64,000 nt of DNA from Methylomarinum vadi. Lineage in GTDB: Bacteria; Pseudomonadota; Gammaproteobacteria; Methylococcales; Methylomonadaceae. The stretch is from assembly GCF_000733935.1 (NCBI RefSeq), contig NZ_JPON01000001.1, positions 2,278,501-2,342,500 on the forward strand, written 5' to 3'. The translations under genes and the position numbers were made by a program. How positions within the stretch are numbered: position 1 is the first letter of the stretch; each line of letters opens with the position of its first letter. The notes below the pieces were generated by a model. That model made no database searches, was not told the DNA's origin, and saw nothing but the letters and a program-made list of their open reading frames with translations. Positions 42,542 to 52,455 of the stretch are shown in pieces.

Positions 42542-44079
42542 GCAGCTCCTCCTTTCCCGGCAAACAACTCGGCGAATGCCGCTTGATTTTGCTCCTGCTG
42601 GAATTGTTCGAAGCGGCCGGCAAATTCCTTTCGCGCCTCGTCTCTTTTTTGTTTCAGGTTCTGCACCAACACCCCCATGGCGATGAACGTATCGGCCGGC
42701 GCCTGCTCGGCCATCATTTCCTCGGCGAATGTCTTCAAGGTTTTCTCCTGTACTTCATAATCCTGAAAATCTCCGAGAATATCCTGAAAATTCTTCAAAG
42801 CCTTGATCATTTTGCCGATTTTTTTCGCGGGGTAGAGGCTCTGGAAAAATTCCATCAGGTAGCGCAATTTCTTACAGGTTTTACGCAAGGCATGCAGCGC
42901 TTCGGCCGGCGATTGCTCATCGATAGCGTTGCCTTCTTTCAAGACCCGTTGATAGACCTTCCAAATCCGTTTGTCGGCAACCTGCTTGATCGGCAATGTT
43001 GCATTGTTTTCCGCCGGTTTTTTCGCCGGCGTTTCCTTAAGGTAATCCTCCCACGCCTGCAGTTTACTCAAGTAGGCGGGCGAGCGAAGTTTCGCCGCCA
43101 ATTCCTGTTGGGCGTTCTGTTGCTTACGCCGGATAAAATCCCGCAGAGGTTCGATATCCTTTCTCATGTCGGGCGGCAAGCTTTGCTGATAATTGGGGAA
43201 GTGCAGCAGATAGACATCCATATCGCGCGGCAGACCGGTGATTTGCCCCAACCAGGCAAAATAATCGGCAAATTGTCTAGTAGCCTCTGCCGGCAAAATA
43301 TTTTTTAATTGACTCAAGCCGGCCCGAGTTCTTCTGACGGCGACCCTGAAATCGTGCAAAAATTCGCTGTCGACATTAGCAATCGTGCCGCCTTCGTTGA
43401 TTTTAATTGTCCTCAACAACGAGCTGTAAATATATTTGCAGGATATATCGGCACGCATCTTGGGATCCAATTGCAGCGTCAGTTTGGAAGAGTAATCTTG
43501 CGGCCGACGCCCTTGCAGTTTCAACGCGGCGTTTAACAGCGTTTTTTTCGGGACCTTTAATTCGATTTTTTTTTCTAACAGGTTGCCGATTCGTCTCGCC
43601 GCCTTGTCATAGCCCCTGATGGGCTGCACATAAATACGCGCCGGCAACAATTCGTAATCCTCGAGTATCAGGCGCACCGTGGTTTTACGTTCCTTGTTCA
43701 AGATATTGATGCGATAGGCCCGATAAGACAAGGAGGTTAACGACTGTAGCGCCCGCATCTCCAGAATCGGTTCCAGCATTGTTCTAATCTTCTGATCGTC
43801 GAAATCAGCGGCAAACGTCGGTACTTCATCCAGCAGCGCGGAGACGATTACTTGGCCATCCTTTAGATGAACGAAATTCAGTAGCGACGAGGATTTCGAT
43901 TGATTCAATTCGCACAGCATGCCTGCATTGAAAAGCCGCCAATCGAAACTGTCATAAAACTTTTTCAGCGAATACTCTTGCGTTGCGATTTCCAAATCGG
44001 TTTTGTTGCCGAGTTTGGAAATAAACTTTTCTGCCTTGAGGTTTTCAGGCAATTCATAGCATAAATTGGTCGCGGACAT
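42538..44079 (-). CDS. CYTH-like/CHAD domain protein
   Basis: About 513 aa. Residues 1-210 (from the ATG at 44079) look like a degenerate CYTH domain (YRINILNKERKTTVRLILEDYEL). The C-terminal half is a CHAD helical domain: FRVAVRRTRAGLSQLKNIL, LGQITGLPRDMDVYL and LHALRKTCKKLRYLMEFFQ, the last with the basic residues typical of CHAD. CHAD domains bind polyphosphate and have been seen on polyphosphate granules in other bacteria. It is upstream of and overlaps the ParA ATPase gene. No clear RBS; an in-frame ATG at 44133 would add 18 residues. Triphosphatase activity is doubtful because the CYTH acidic pattern is incomplete. Confidence 0.88.
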   Translation of the reverse strand: MSATNLCYELPENLKAEKFISKLGNKTDLEIATQEYSLKKFYDSFDWRLFNAGMLCELNQSKSSSLLNFVHLKDGQVIVSALLDEVPTFAADFDDQKIRTMLEPILEMRALQSLTSLSYRAYRINILNKERKTTVRLILEDYELLPARIYVQPIRGYDKAARRIGNLLEKKIELKVPKKTLLNAALKLQGRRPQDYSSKLTLQLDPKMRADISCKYIYSSLLRTIKINEGGTIANVDSEFLHDFRVAVRRTRAGLSQLKNILPAEATRQFADYFAWLGQITGLPRDMDVYLLHFPNYQQSLPPDMRKDIEPLRDFIRRKQQNAQQELAAKLRSPAYLSKLQAWEDYLKETPAKKPAENNATLPIKQVADKRIWKVYQRVLKEGNAIDEQSPAEALHALRKTCKKLRYLMEFFQSLYPAKKIGKMIKALKNFQDILGDFQDYEVQEKTLKTFAEEMMAEQAPADTFIAMGVLVQNLKQKRDEARKEFAGRFEQFQQEQNQAAFAELFAGKGGAA

Positions 44080-44382
44080 GTCTATGTATGGATAAAAACT
44101 CGCCCGCCATGAGAGCAAAAGATGTCGGGCCAACAGGATAACCTTTCGATTTATATTATTTTGATCGACTTCACTATCATACCATGGTGATATTGAAAAA
44201 ATTATGACAAGAACGGCCTATACTTTGCTCTAAACTTTATTTCCCGCTTTGTTTCAAGCGAACAAGCTGGGAGGCCGAAACTATTTCTCCCCACACCATG
44301 AGCTTATGCTATATATGCTAGGGAAGTCATGGAAAAATCAGCCATGCCATGTTTTTAATTAGGCTTTTACTTTCATTCCAAC

Positions 44383-46374
44383 ATGAACAGCGCGTCGCAA
44401 GATAACGACATACTTAAAGATAGCGTCTATCTGATCCTGGCCCAGCAAAGAGAGCTGTTGCCGTTGATTCCAGCCGCGGCCGTCAAATTACTTAAACTGA
44501 TTAACGATGATAACGCCGATGTCAGAGACTTAACCACGGTAATCGAAACAGAACCGGCGCTGGCTACCGAAATACTCAAAACCGTCAATTCGGCGATGTA
44601 CCGTTTCCCCCAGGAAATTACTTCGTTACCGCAAGCGATCACTTTGCTCGGTTTTTCCTGCATCCATAACTTGGCGCTCAAACTATTGTTTTACAACACG
44701 CTGATTAAAGACCAAAGCAGCAAGCGTTTCGATCTGTTGTTTTTCTGGCAACACTGTCTGTTTGTCGCCTCACTCAGCGCCAAACTCGCCGAGAAAATGA
44801 ATTACCCCGACCCGGAAATTCTTTATACGGCTGGCTTGATACACGACATTGGAAAATTGGTGCTGGAGAATTACGGTATCATCAATTACAGCAATTTCAT
44901 CGGTAATTACGCTCAAGATACGCCGTCATTATTGAAAAGCGAACTGGATTTCTATGGCGTAACCCACGAACAGGTGGGCTATGTTTTTTGTCGCGATTGG
45001 CAATTGCCGGAGATCATTACTGCGGTAGCCGCTTATCATAATTCCGACGAAATCGCCGACAATCTATCCGTCAAATACAAAAAAGAAATCGCTATTGTCG
45101 GATTCGCCAATTATTTGGCCTGGCTGCATGGCATCGGTTCCTTTGTCTCTAATACACCACCGCATTTACCAGCCACGGTTCTTGAAATCATCCCGTTGCA
45201 AGAAATCGATTTGGAAGATTTACTCGAACATGTCGACCGCGACATGCAACAAACCGCACAATTTTACGGCATCGTTTTCCCCGGACTCAATCAACTGCGC
45301 GCCAACTTGGTTCACACCTCGATTGCTCTAAGCCAAACGAATTCAACCATGCACTTACCGGTAGAGCAAAAGCGCCCGGAAGATCCGATTAACTTTCTTA
45401 ACAATCTGACCATCCCCCATCAGAGCCTGAATCCCGAGATTTTCATTCCGCGTACTTTGCAGGCTATCGGCGAAACTTTCGGATTGGATCGGGTGCTGAT
45501 GCTGAATATGACGGCTAAGCAACGCAGTCTGATGGCAACCTATTTCTGGCCGGAAAGCGAAAGCGCCGAACACTTCGAAATCAAGCTGGAACACATGGTC
45601 GGCGACTTGGTGACTTGCCTCAGAACACAGCAGGCCGACCTGATTTCCGGCCGCTTCAATAAAAATACAAAATTGCTTACGCAACTTGGGGTCGATGAAT
45701 TCATTGCCATTCCGGTTCTACGCAATAATCGCATCACCGGTTTACTCTATGCCGATAATATCCGCAGTAAAAACCACATCCCGACCCAAATCCTACCTAA
45801 AATCACGCCGATAGCCAATGAACTCGGTTCGGCCTTGCACAATGCCAAACAATTCGAGGAAGAGAAATCCAAGGCTAAACGCGACCCGCTGACCGGCCTG
45901 TCCAACAAAAGGATGTTGATCGATTATCTGGAAACCATTTTTCAGGAAGAAACGAAAAACTTAAGCCAAATTGCCGTCGGTTTTCTCGATATCGATTACT
46001 TTAAGGTGCTCAACGATAACTGCGGACATCAAGCGGGCGACGTGGCTTTGCAGATTGTCGCCGATATCCTACGCGAGATTACCCGTAGCGGCGATTTCGT
46101 CGGCCGTTACGGCGGCGAGGAGTTTCTGTTCGTATTGCGCAATAGCGGTCAATCCGGGGCTTATCAATACGCGGAAAGACTGCGTCAAAAAATCGAGGCA
46201 AAAGGCATCGCGTTACGCCATCGCTTTCGCAATCAAGCACTCACGGTCAGCATCGGTATCGTGATGTACCATCCCAAGTATAAAAATTATCAAGAATTGG
46301 TCGATGCCGCCGATAAAGCCATGTATCAGGCCAAAAAAGGCGGACGCAATAGAGTCGTAATCCTCAACAATTGA
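44383..46374 (+). CDS. HDOD-GAF-GGDEF signalling protein
   Basis: A 663-aa cytosolic protein. The HDOD domain (about 20-215) has LPLIPAAAVKLLKLINDDNADVRDL, TEILKTVNSAMY and LIHDIGKLVLENYG. A GAF domain (about 355-490) follows, then a diguanylate cyclase domain with DPLTGLSNKRMLIDYLE, GFLDIDYFKVLNDNCGHQAGD, RYGGEEFLFVL and an RSGD inhibitory site five residues before GGEEF. Cyclase activity is expected. It is divergent from the CHAD gene with 249 bp between, where I found no specific site. Confidence 0.93.
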   Translation: MNSASQDNDILKDSVYLILAQQRELLPLIPAAAVKLLKLINDDNADVRDLTTVIETEPALATEILKTVNSAMYRFPQEITSLPQAITLLGFSCIHNLALKLLFYNTLIKDQSSKRFDLLFFWQHCLFVASLSAKLAEKMNYPDPEILYTAGLIHDIGKLVLENYGIINYSNFIGNYAQDTPSLLKSELDFYGVTHEQVGYVFCRDWQLPEIITAVAAYHNSDEIADNLSVKYKKEIAIVGFANYLAWLHGIGSFVSNTPPHLPATVLEIIPLQEIDLEDLLEHVDRDMQQTAQFYGIVFPGLNQLRANLVHTSIALSQTNSTMHLPVEQKRPEDPINFLNNLTIPHQSLNPEIFIPRTLQAIGETFGLDRVLMLNMTAKQRSLMATYFWPESESAEHFEIKLEHMVGDLVTCLRTQQADLISGRFNKNTKLLTQLGVDEFIAIPVLRNNRITGLLYADNIRSKNHIPTQILPKITPIANELGSALHNAKQFEEEKSKAKRDPLTGLSNKRMLIDYLETIFQEETKNLSQIAVGFLDIDYFKVLNDNCGHQAGDVALQIVADILREITRSGDFVGRYGGEEFLFVLRNSGQSGAYQYAERLRQKIEAKGIALRHRFRNQALTVSIGIVMYHPKYKNYQELVDAADKAMYQAKKGGRNRVVILNN

Positions 46375-46450
46375 TTGTCGACAAATCGCCGCCTGGCCTT
46401 CGGCGGCATCACAACGGCCGTTTATTTTGGTCATTGGTTACAAAACGCTT

Positions 46451-46675
46451 ATGCAACCGGTCACACTCCCCAACCCCATCCGCATTCTGTGCAGCAGCCT
46501 GGCTTCCTGGTGGCTTGCCCACAGCATGAATCCCGGTTTTTTCGCCGTGGCCACCATGCTGTTATTGATGATTCCGCTATGGGCGACCGAATTATTACTC
46601 AGTCTGGCACAGACCGCGCATACACCCAATAAGAAAGCGACCGACAAAGATTCCGTGAAGGAAAATACAGCTTGA
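46451..46675 (+). CDS. Small hydrophobic protein, unknown
   Basis: A 74-aa candidate beginning MQPVTLPNPIRILCSSLA with one long hydrophobic stretch (about 25-55: FFAVATMLLLMIPLWATELLLSL) and a charged Lys/Asp tail. It lies between the HDOD-GGDEF gene and the TRAP permease genes and reads in their direction. I recognise no family. No strong RBS. It might be a small membrane partner of the transporter, but that is position only. Confidence 0.45.
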   Translation: MQPVTLPNPIRILCSSLASWWLAHSMNPGFFAVATMLLLMIPLWATELLLSLAQTAHTPNKKATDKDSVKENTA

Positions 46676-46721
46676 TCGGGTTTTCGGTTAAAATTAGCGA
46701 ATTTTTCCAATCGGTTGTCCT

Positions 46722-47258
46722 ATGTCCTGCTGCATCACCTTCAGCAAGCGCTGCATCTGTTTTATCGACCAGATCAACGAATGGATCGGCAAAAGCGTCG
46801 CCTGGCTGACATTAGGCATGGTCCTTGTCACCTTTGTCATCGTCGTCCTTCGTTACGCCTTTGATTTAGGCTGGGTTTCCTTGCAAGAATCGGTCGCTTA
46901 CATGCATGCACTGGTCTTCATGCTCGGCGCGGCCTACACCCTTAAACACGACCGCCATGTCAGGGTCGATATTTTCTATCAGCGCTGTGGCGCAAAGACA
47001 CGCGCCTGGATCGATTGCCTGGGCTCGTTATTGCTGCTTCTGCCGGTCAGCGTTTTTATCATCTGGAGCAGTTGGGAATACGTGGCCGACTCCTGGCGAA
47101 TTTTGGAAGGTTCGCGCAATTCCGGCGGACTGCCCGGCCTGTTTTTGTTGAAAAGCTGTATCATCGTCATGGCCGTCTTGCTGATCCTACAAGGACTCGC
47201 CCAATTTGTTCGCAACCTGCTGATCGCATTGGGGCAAAATTCACGGGAGGCGCAATAA
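46722..47258 (+). CDS. dctQ: TRAP transporter small permease (DctQ type)
   Basis: A 178-aa membrane protein with four hydrophobic helices, the size of DctQ. The conserved Arg after the second helix occurs in VIVVLRYAFDLGWVSLQESVAYMHALVFMLGAAYTLKHDRHVRVD; the HDRHVRVD motif is nearly invariant in the family. It is followed immediately (0 bp) by the large permease gene. No DctP solute-binding protein is in the window, so the substrate (normally a dicarboxylate, sialate or taurine-like anion) is open. Confidence 0.9.
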   Translation: MSCCITFSKRCICFIDQINEWIGKSVAWLTLGMVLVTFVIVVLRYAFDLGWVSLQESVAYMHALVFMLGAAYTLKHDRHVRVDIFYQRCGAKTRAWIDCLGSLLLLLPVSVFIIWSSWEYVADSWRILEGSRNSGGLPGLFLLKSCIIVMAVLLILQGLAQFVRNLLIALGQNSREAQ

Positions 47259-48641
47259 ATGGACAACAGCATGGCTTTATGGATGTTCGCGGCGGTCTTC
47301 GTCGTTCTCTTGACCGGCTACCCGGTCGCCTTCGCCCTGAGCGGCACCGCGCTGCTATTCGCCGGTGTCGGTATACAATTCGATCTGTTCGACTCCGCTT
47401 TTTTAAGCGCCTTGCCCAATCGTCTGTTCGGCATCATGAACAACCAAACTCTGATCGCCGTGCCTTTATTTGTATTCATGGGCGTGATGTTGGAACGGGC
47501 GCGCATCGCCGAGGACTTGCTGGAAACGATGGCGGAGCTGTTCGGCTCGCTCCGTGGCGGTCTCGGCATCGCGGTGACACTGGTCGGCATGCTGATGGCG
47601 GCCAGCACGGGTATCGTCGGCGCCACGGTCGTCACGATGGGGCTATTGTCGTTGCCGACGATGCTACGCAATCACTACAACCCCGCCATCGCCTGCGGCA
47701 CGATATGCGCCTCCGGCACTCTGGGCCAGATCATTCCACCCTCAATTGTTTTGGTATTGCTCGGCGACGTCATTTCCACCGCCTATCAACAAGCGCAACT
47801 GAATATGGGGGTGTTCGCCCCGGAAACCGTGTCGGTGGGCGACCTGTTTGCCGGCGCGCTGCTACCCGGACTGGCCCTGGTCTTTCTTTACCTGCTCTAT
47901 ATTTTCCTGACGGCCTGGCTGTCGCCGACCGCGATGCCGGCGCCCGACCGAAAACCGAGAGAGAACGGCTTTTACCTGCGCGTGACTAAAAGCCTGGCGG
48001 CCCCTTTGCTCTTGATTGTCGCGGTATTGGGTTCAATCATGGGCGGACTGGCGACGCCGACCGAGGCCGCCTCGGTCGGCGCGACCGGCGCCATACTATT
48101 GGCGCTGATCAAGCGTCAACTGAACCGGCAAAGATTGCTGGACGTCATGCAGAGTACGACCCAGGTCACCAGCATGGTATTCATGATCCTGATCGGCGCC
48201 GCCTTGTTTTCCCTGGTGTTCCGTGGATTCGAGGGCGAGGAGCTGATCGTCGATCTACTGTCCGATCTGCCCGGCGGTCAATTCGGCGCGATGTTCTGCG
48301 TCATGCTGGTGATGTTTCTGTTGGGATTCGTGCTGGACTTTATCGAAATCACCTTCGTCATCGTGCCGATCGTCGGACCGGTGTTGCTGGAAATGGGCCT
48401 GGACCCGGTATGGCTGGGGATCATGATCGCGATCAACCTGCAAACATCCTTCCTGACACCGCCCTTCGGTTTCGCCCTGTTCTATTTGCGCGGCGTGGCG
48501 CCGGCGGAAATCAGCAGCGGGCAAATCTACCGCGGCGTCGTTCCGTTCATCGCCATTCAATTACTAATGCTGGGCATCCTGGCATTCTGGCCGCAATTGG
48601 CCACCTGGCTGCCCGAACTGATTTATAGCGAAAATCCATGA
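47259..48641 (+). CDS. dctM: TRAP transporter large permease (DctM type)
   Basis: A 460-aa transporter with about 11-12 hydrophobic helices. GYPVAFALSGTALLFAGVGI, PLFVFMGVMLERARIAEDLLETM, GGLGIAVTLVGMLMAASTGIVGATVVTMG and the late LQTSFLTPPFGFALFYLRGVAP match DctM/SiaM. It catalyses Na+-driven uptake with DctQ and a periplasmic DctP. The lptM gene starts inside its stop (ATGA), which places essential envelope and lysine genes downstream on the same transcript. Confidence 0.93.
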   Translation: MDNSMALWMFAAVFVVLLTGYPVAFALSGTALLFAGVGIQFDLFDSAFLSALPNRLFGIMNNQTLIAVPLFVFMGVMLERARIAEDLLETMAELFGSLRGGLGIAVTLVGMLMAASTGIVGATVVTMGLLSLPTMLRNHYNPAIACGTICASGTLGQIIPPSIVLVLLGDVISTAYQQAQLNMGVFAPETVSVGDLFAGALLPGLALVFLYLLYIFLTAWLSPTAMPAPDRKPRENGFYLRVTKSLAAPLLLIVAVLGSIMGGLATPTEAASVGATGAILLALIKRQLNRQRLLDVMQSTTQVTSMVFMILIGAALFSLVFRGFEGEELIVDLLSDLPGGQFGAMFCVMLVMFLLGFVLDFIEITFVIVPIVGPVLLEMGLDPVWLGIMIAINLQTSFLTPPFGFALFYLRGVAPAEISSGQIYRGVVPFIAIQLLMLGILAFWPQLATWLPELIYSENP

Positions 48642-48772
48642 AAGATAAGTTACTCCTGGCCGTATTTATTTCGGCCCTCGTACTGCAGGCTTGCGGCCAA
48701 ACCGGGCCGCTTTATCTGCCTGACGAAAAGCCCCCCATTTATGTTCCCGAAGAGCAAGAGGAAGACCAATAA
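48638..48772 (+). CDS. lptM: LptM (YifL) LPS-assembly lipoprotein
   Basis: A 44-aa lipoprotein precursor. The lipobox LQAC at residues 16-19 makes Cys19 the lipidated residue; the next residues GQTGPLYLP are the LptM hallmark that mimics LPS binding and helps LptD fold. A Pro/Glu-rich tail follows. It starts at 48638, overlapping the dctM stop, and lies 2 bp upstream of lysA. In E. coli the same lipoprotein precedes dapF. Too short for most ORF callers. Confidence 0.92.
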   Translation: MKDKLLLAVFISALVLQACGQTGPLYLPDEKPPIYVPEEQEEDQ

Positions 48773-48774
48773 CG

Positions 48775-50022
48775 ATGGATCATTTCAATTACCGCGACCA
48801 GCGCTTGTTTGCCGAAGATGTCGCCGTCGCCGAAATCGCCGAGCGCTACGGCACTCCCTGCTACATCTATTCCCGCGCCACGCTGGAACGGCACTGGCGC
48901 GCCTTCGACCAGGCATTTGCCGGCCATCCCCACTTAATTTGCTATGCGGTCAAGGCTAATTCCAACATCGCCATCCTGAACCTGCTGGCCCGCCTGGGTT
49001 CCGGCTTCGATATCGTGTCACAGGGAGAATTGGAACGGGTGCTGGCCGCCGGCGGCAGCGCCGATAAAATCGTCTTCTCCGGCGTCGGTAAACGAGAAGA
49101 CGAAATACTGGCCGCCCTGAAAGCGGGGATTCGCTGCTTCAACATCGAAGTCAGCGGCGAACTGGACCGCATCAACCGTCTCGCCGGAGAACTGGGCGTC
49201 ATCGCACCGGTTTCCTTCCGGGTCAATCCCGATGTCGACGCCAAAACCCATCCCTATATTTCGACCGGCCTCAAAGAAAACAAGTTCGGCATCGACATAC
49301 AGCAAGCCTTGCACGAATACCGCCGAGCCGCGCGAATGTCCAATATCGAAATCGCCGGCATCGATTGCCATATCGGTTCCCAATTGACCGAAACCCGTCC
49401 CTTCCTGGACGCCCTGGAACGCGTACTGGCCGTAGTCGATGCACTGCGGGCGGAAGGCATCGAACTCCGGCATCTCGACCTGGGCGGCGGCTTGGGCATT
49501 TGCTACAAAGACGAACAGCCGCCGCAACCGGCGGAATATGTCGGAGCCGTGTTGGACAGGCTGGCCGGACACGATCTTGAGACTTTGCTGGAACCGGGCC
49601 GCGCCATTGCCGGCAATGCCGGCATCCTGGTGACCCGGGTGGAATATCTGAAACCGACTGCGGAAAAGAATTTCGCCATCGTCGATGCGGCGATGAACGA
49701 CCTGGTGCGCCCTTCCTTATACAGCGCCTGGCAAAACATCATTCCAGTCCAACAAGGCTCCAGCTCCGAGTTGGCAAACTGGGACATCGTCGGTCCGGTC
49801 TGTGAAACCGGCGATTTTCTCGGCAAGAATCGAAGCCTCAGTCTCGAGCCGGGCGACCTGCTGGCGGTGCGCTCCTCCGGCGCCTATGGCTTTACCATGA
49901 GTTCCAATTACAATTCCCGTCCGCGCGCTGCCGAAATCATGGTCGATGGCTCGACAACGCATCTGATTCGCGAACGCGAATCGATCCCGCAACTGTGGGC
50001 AGGCGAACACTTACTTCCGTAA
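48775..50022 (+). CDS. lysA: Diaminopimelate decarboxylase
   Basis: A 415-aa PLP enzyme that makes lysine from meso-diaminopimelate. The PLP lysine is Lys60 in ICYAVKANSN; HLDLGGGLGI binds the phosphate; LEPGRAIAGNAG and CETGDFLGKNR are active-site blocks (the second carries the catalytic Cys and dimer contact). It is in the operon lptM-lysA-dapF-DUF484-xerC, with dapF, whose product feeds lysA and peptidoglycan. Confidence 0.96.
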   Translation: MDHFNYRDQRLFAEDVAVAEIAERYGTPCYIYSRATLERHWRAFDQAFAGHPHLICYAVKANSNIAILNLLARLGSGFDIVSQGELERVLAAGGSADKIVFSGVGKREDEILAALKAGIRCFNIEVSGELDRINRLAGELGVIAPVSFRVNPDVDAKTHPYISTGLKENKFGIDIQQALHEYRRAARMSNIEIAGIDCHIGSQLTETRPFLDALERVLAVVDALRAEGIELRHLDLGGGLGICYKDEQPPQPAEYVGAVLDRLAGHDLETLLEPGRAIAGNAGILVTRVEYLKPTAEKNFAIVDAAMNDLVRPSLYSAWQNIIPVQQGSSSELANWDIVGPVCETGDFLGKNRSLSLEPGDLLAVRSSGAYGFTMSSNYNSRPRAAEIMVDGSTTHLIRERESIPQLWAGEHLLP

Positions 50023-50045
50023 ACTAATCAGGCGTGACCGCAGCG

Positions 50046-50873
50046 ATGATTCATTTCACCAAGATGCACGGACTCGGTAACGACTTTGTCGTTATCGACG
50101 CCATTAATCAACGGCCTTTCTTAACCGTCGAGCAAATCCGTTTCATGGCCGACCGCCATTTCGGCATCGGTTTCGACCAGCTTTTGTTAGTGGAAAAACC
50201 GGTCAGCGACAATGCTGATTTCAAATACCGGATTTTCAATGCCGACGGCAGCGAAGTCGCCCAATGCGGCAATGGCGCCCGTTGTTTCGCCCGTTTCGTT
50301 CACGACAAGCAATTGACCGACAAAACCGATATCACGGTCGACACCGACGCCGGTCAATTATTGCTGCACCTGGACCAGCAAGGTTTTGTGACCGTAAACA
50401 TGGGTATTCCAAGGCATGATCCGAAACAAATTCCGCTCAAAGCCGAGGAAGAATCTCGTTTTTATACCGTCACCGTCAACAATAGCGAAAAAGCTTTCGG
50501 CGCCGTGTCGATGGGCAATCCCCACGCGGTATTGCAAGTCAACGATATACGCACGGCGCCGGTGGCCGAACTGGGCGAAGCATTGGAAAGTCACACTTTT
50601 TTTCCAGAACGAGCTAATATTGGCTTTATGCAAATCATCGACCGGCACCATATCAAATTACGCGTTTACGAACGCGGTGCGGCGGAAACATTGGCCTGCG
50701 GCAGCGGCGCCTGCGCCGCCGTGGTGATCGGTATAGAACAAACTCTGCTGGACCCCGACGTCAAAGTAGAATTACCGGGTGGCGAACTGCAAATTCACTG
50801 GTCAGGCCGTGGCCATCCGGTATTGATGACCGGGCCGGCCGTCACCGTATTCGAAGGACAAATTCAACTATGA
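50046..50873 (+). CDS. dapF: Diaminopimelate epimerase
   Basis: A 275-aa cofactor-free epimerase that converts LL- to meso-diaminopimelate. Two catalytic cysteines are in the usual places: Cys74 in [20 protein letters not shown] and one near 218 in [12 protein letters not shown]. The ATG at 50046 gives the family start [16 protein letters not shown]; the GTG at 50034 would add four residues. It overlaps the DUF484 gene by 4 bp. Confidence 0.95.
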   Translation: MIHFTKMHGLGNDFVVIDAINQRPFLTVEQIRFMADRHFGIGFDQLLLVEKPVSDNADFKYRIFNADGSEVAQCGNGARCFARFVHDKQLTDKTDITVDTDAGQLLLHLDQQGFVTVNMGIPRHDPKQIPLKAEEESRFYTVTVNNSEKAFGAVSMGNPHAVLQVNDIRTAPVAELGEALESHTFFPERANIGFMQIIDRHHIKLRVYERGAAETLACGSGACAAVVIGIEQTLLDPDVKVELPGGELQIHWSGRGHPVLMTGPAVTVFEGQIQL

Positions 50874-51547
50874 CCGAACTTCAAGAGGCGATCAGCGCCG
50901 AGCAGGTGGAATCCTACCTGGAAACGCATCCGGACTTTTTTCACGACCATCTGGAGTTGCTGGAAAACCTCAGTATCCCGCACCCTAGCGGCGACGCGAT
51001 TTCATTGATTTCCAAACAATTGGAAATATTTCGCAGCAAACACCAGGAACTGGAAAACCAGCTTAGCGCACTGATTGAAATCGCGCGGGAAAACGACACC
51101 GCCTTCAGCCGCATGCACGAATTAACACTGGCGATGCTGGAGGCGAAAACGCTAGAGCAGGCGATGAATAACTTGGATCAGGTCTTGTCGGAATGTTTTT
51201 TGACGGACTTCATCACGCTTAAAATCATTAGCGAAAAACAAGCTCCCGTTAACGCCGATATTTTTGTTGCTCCGGATGACGACAATCTCAAACACTTCCG
51301 CGAGGAATTGACCCAGAATCAAGCCAAATGCGGCCGCCCCACCCTGGCGCAGGCGCGCTTTTTATTCGGCGACGCGGCACTCGAAGTCAAATCCTGCGCC
51401 ATCATTCCGATGGCATTCAATGACCTGGTGGGTCTGCTGGCAATCGGTAGCCGCGACGAAAATCGTTTTCACTACAGCATGGGCGACCTGTTTCTGACCC
51501 AGATGAGTGAAATCATCGGTACCCGTCTGATTTCCCTACTGAACTGA
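50870..51547 (+). CDS. DUF484 family protein
   Basis: A 225-aa protein with a short helical N terminus ([43 protein letters not shown], the DUF484 signature), a coiled coil, and a GAF-like domain (about 80-220). Homologues lie between dapF and xerC in many gammaproteobacteria (YigA in E. coli). Its function is not known. It overlaps dapF by 4 bp and is 8 bp from xerC. Confidence 0.93.
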   Translation: MTELQEAISAEQVESYLETHPDFFHDHLELLENLSIPHPSGDAISLISKQLEIFRSKHQELENQLSALIEIARENDTAFSRMHELTLAMLEAKTLEQAMNNLDQVLSECFLTDFITLKIISEKQAPVNADIFVAPDDDNLKHFREELTQNQAKCGRPTLAQARFLFGDAALEVKSCAIIPMAFNDLVGLLAIGSRDENRFHYSMGDLFLTQMSEIIGTRLISLLN

Positions 51548-51555
51548 CGATCTCT

Positions 51556-52455
51556 ATGCATGCCGAAGCGGAAAGCGCGTTGCAATCTTTCCTTCAGACC
51601 CTGCAAGTCGAAAGGCGCGCCTCGCCCCACACCATTGACAACTACCATCGAGACCTAAAACGCTTACGGGATTTTTGTGAAAGCCGCCAACTCCATCAAT
51701 GGTCGGAACTGCAATCCGCCGATATACGCCAACATGTCGCCGCCCGTCATCGCAACGGCATCGGAGGCAAAACACTGCAGCGTGAGCTGTCGGCGATGCG
51801 TAGCTTTTTCAATTACTTATTGAAAAAGAACCTGGTAGCGCAAAACCCGGCCAAGCTGGTCCAGGCACCTAAAGCCGCCCGCAAGCTACCGAAAACACTG
51901 GATGTCGACCAAGTCAGCGGCATGCTCGACCGCCACGCCGACTCGGTTCTGGAAATTCGCGATCTGGCCATGTTCGAATTGTTTTATTCCTCGGGTTTGC
52001 GCCTGAGCGAACTGACGGCCCTCGATGTCGCCGATATCGACCTGGACGAACGGTTGCTGCGAGTACGGTTCGGCAAGGGCGGCAAACAGCGTATTTTACC
52101 CGTAGGCGGTAAAGCGATCCAAGCGCTGGAACAATGGCTGGCCCACCGTCCGGCGCACGACGACCCGGCCCTGTTTACCTCCTCAAGAGGAAACCGCCTC
52201 GGTCAACGCAATATACAACAACGCCTCCGACGCTGGTGTCAGAAAGTCGGCCTGCCGGAACATGTTCATCCGCATATGCTACGCCATTCTTTCGCCAGCC
52301 ATTTATTGGAATCCTGCCAAGACATCAGGGCCGTACAAGAACTGCTTGGGCATAGCAATATCGGCACGACGCAAATCTACACTCATCTCGATTTCCAACA
52401 TTTAGCCGAGATTTATGACAAAACTCATCCCCGAGCCCATAAAAAAACTCGTTAA
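51556..52455 (+). CDS. xerC: Tyrosine recombinase XerC
   Basis: A 299-aa recombinase that with XerD resolves chromosome dimers at dif. Catalytic residues are Arg149 (SGLRLSEL), a Lys near 174, His240 and Arg243 (HPHMLRHSFASHLL), His266 (LGHSNIG) and Tyr275 (IYTH). The N-terminal SAM-like domain (1-90) starts ALQSFLQTLQVERRASPHTIDNY. Last gene of the lptM-lysA-dapF-DUF484-xerC group; matches XerC by that synteny. Confidence 0.95.
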   Translation: MHAEAESALQSFLQTLQVERRASPHTIDNYHRDLKRLRDFCESRQLHQWSELQSADIRQHVAARHRNGIGGKTLQRELSAMRSFFNYLLKKNLVAQNPAKLVQAPKAARKLPKTLDVDQVSGMLDRHADSVLEIRDLAMFELFYSSGLRLSELTALDVADIDLDERLLRVRFGKGGKQRILPVGGKAIQALEQWLAHRPAHDDPALFTSSRGNRLGQRNIQQRLRRWCQKVGLPEHVHPHMLRHSFASHLLESCQDIRAVQELLGHSNIGTTQIYTHLDFQHLAEIYDKTHPRAHKKTR

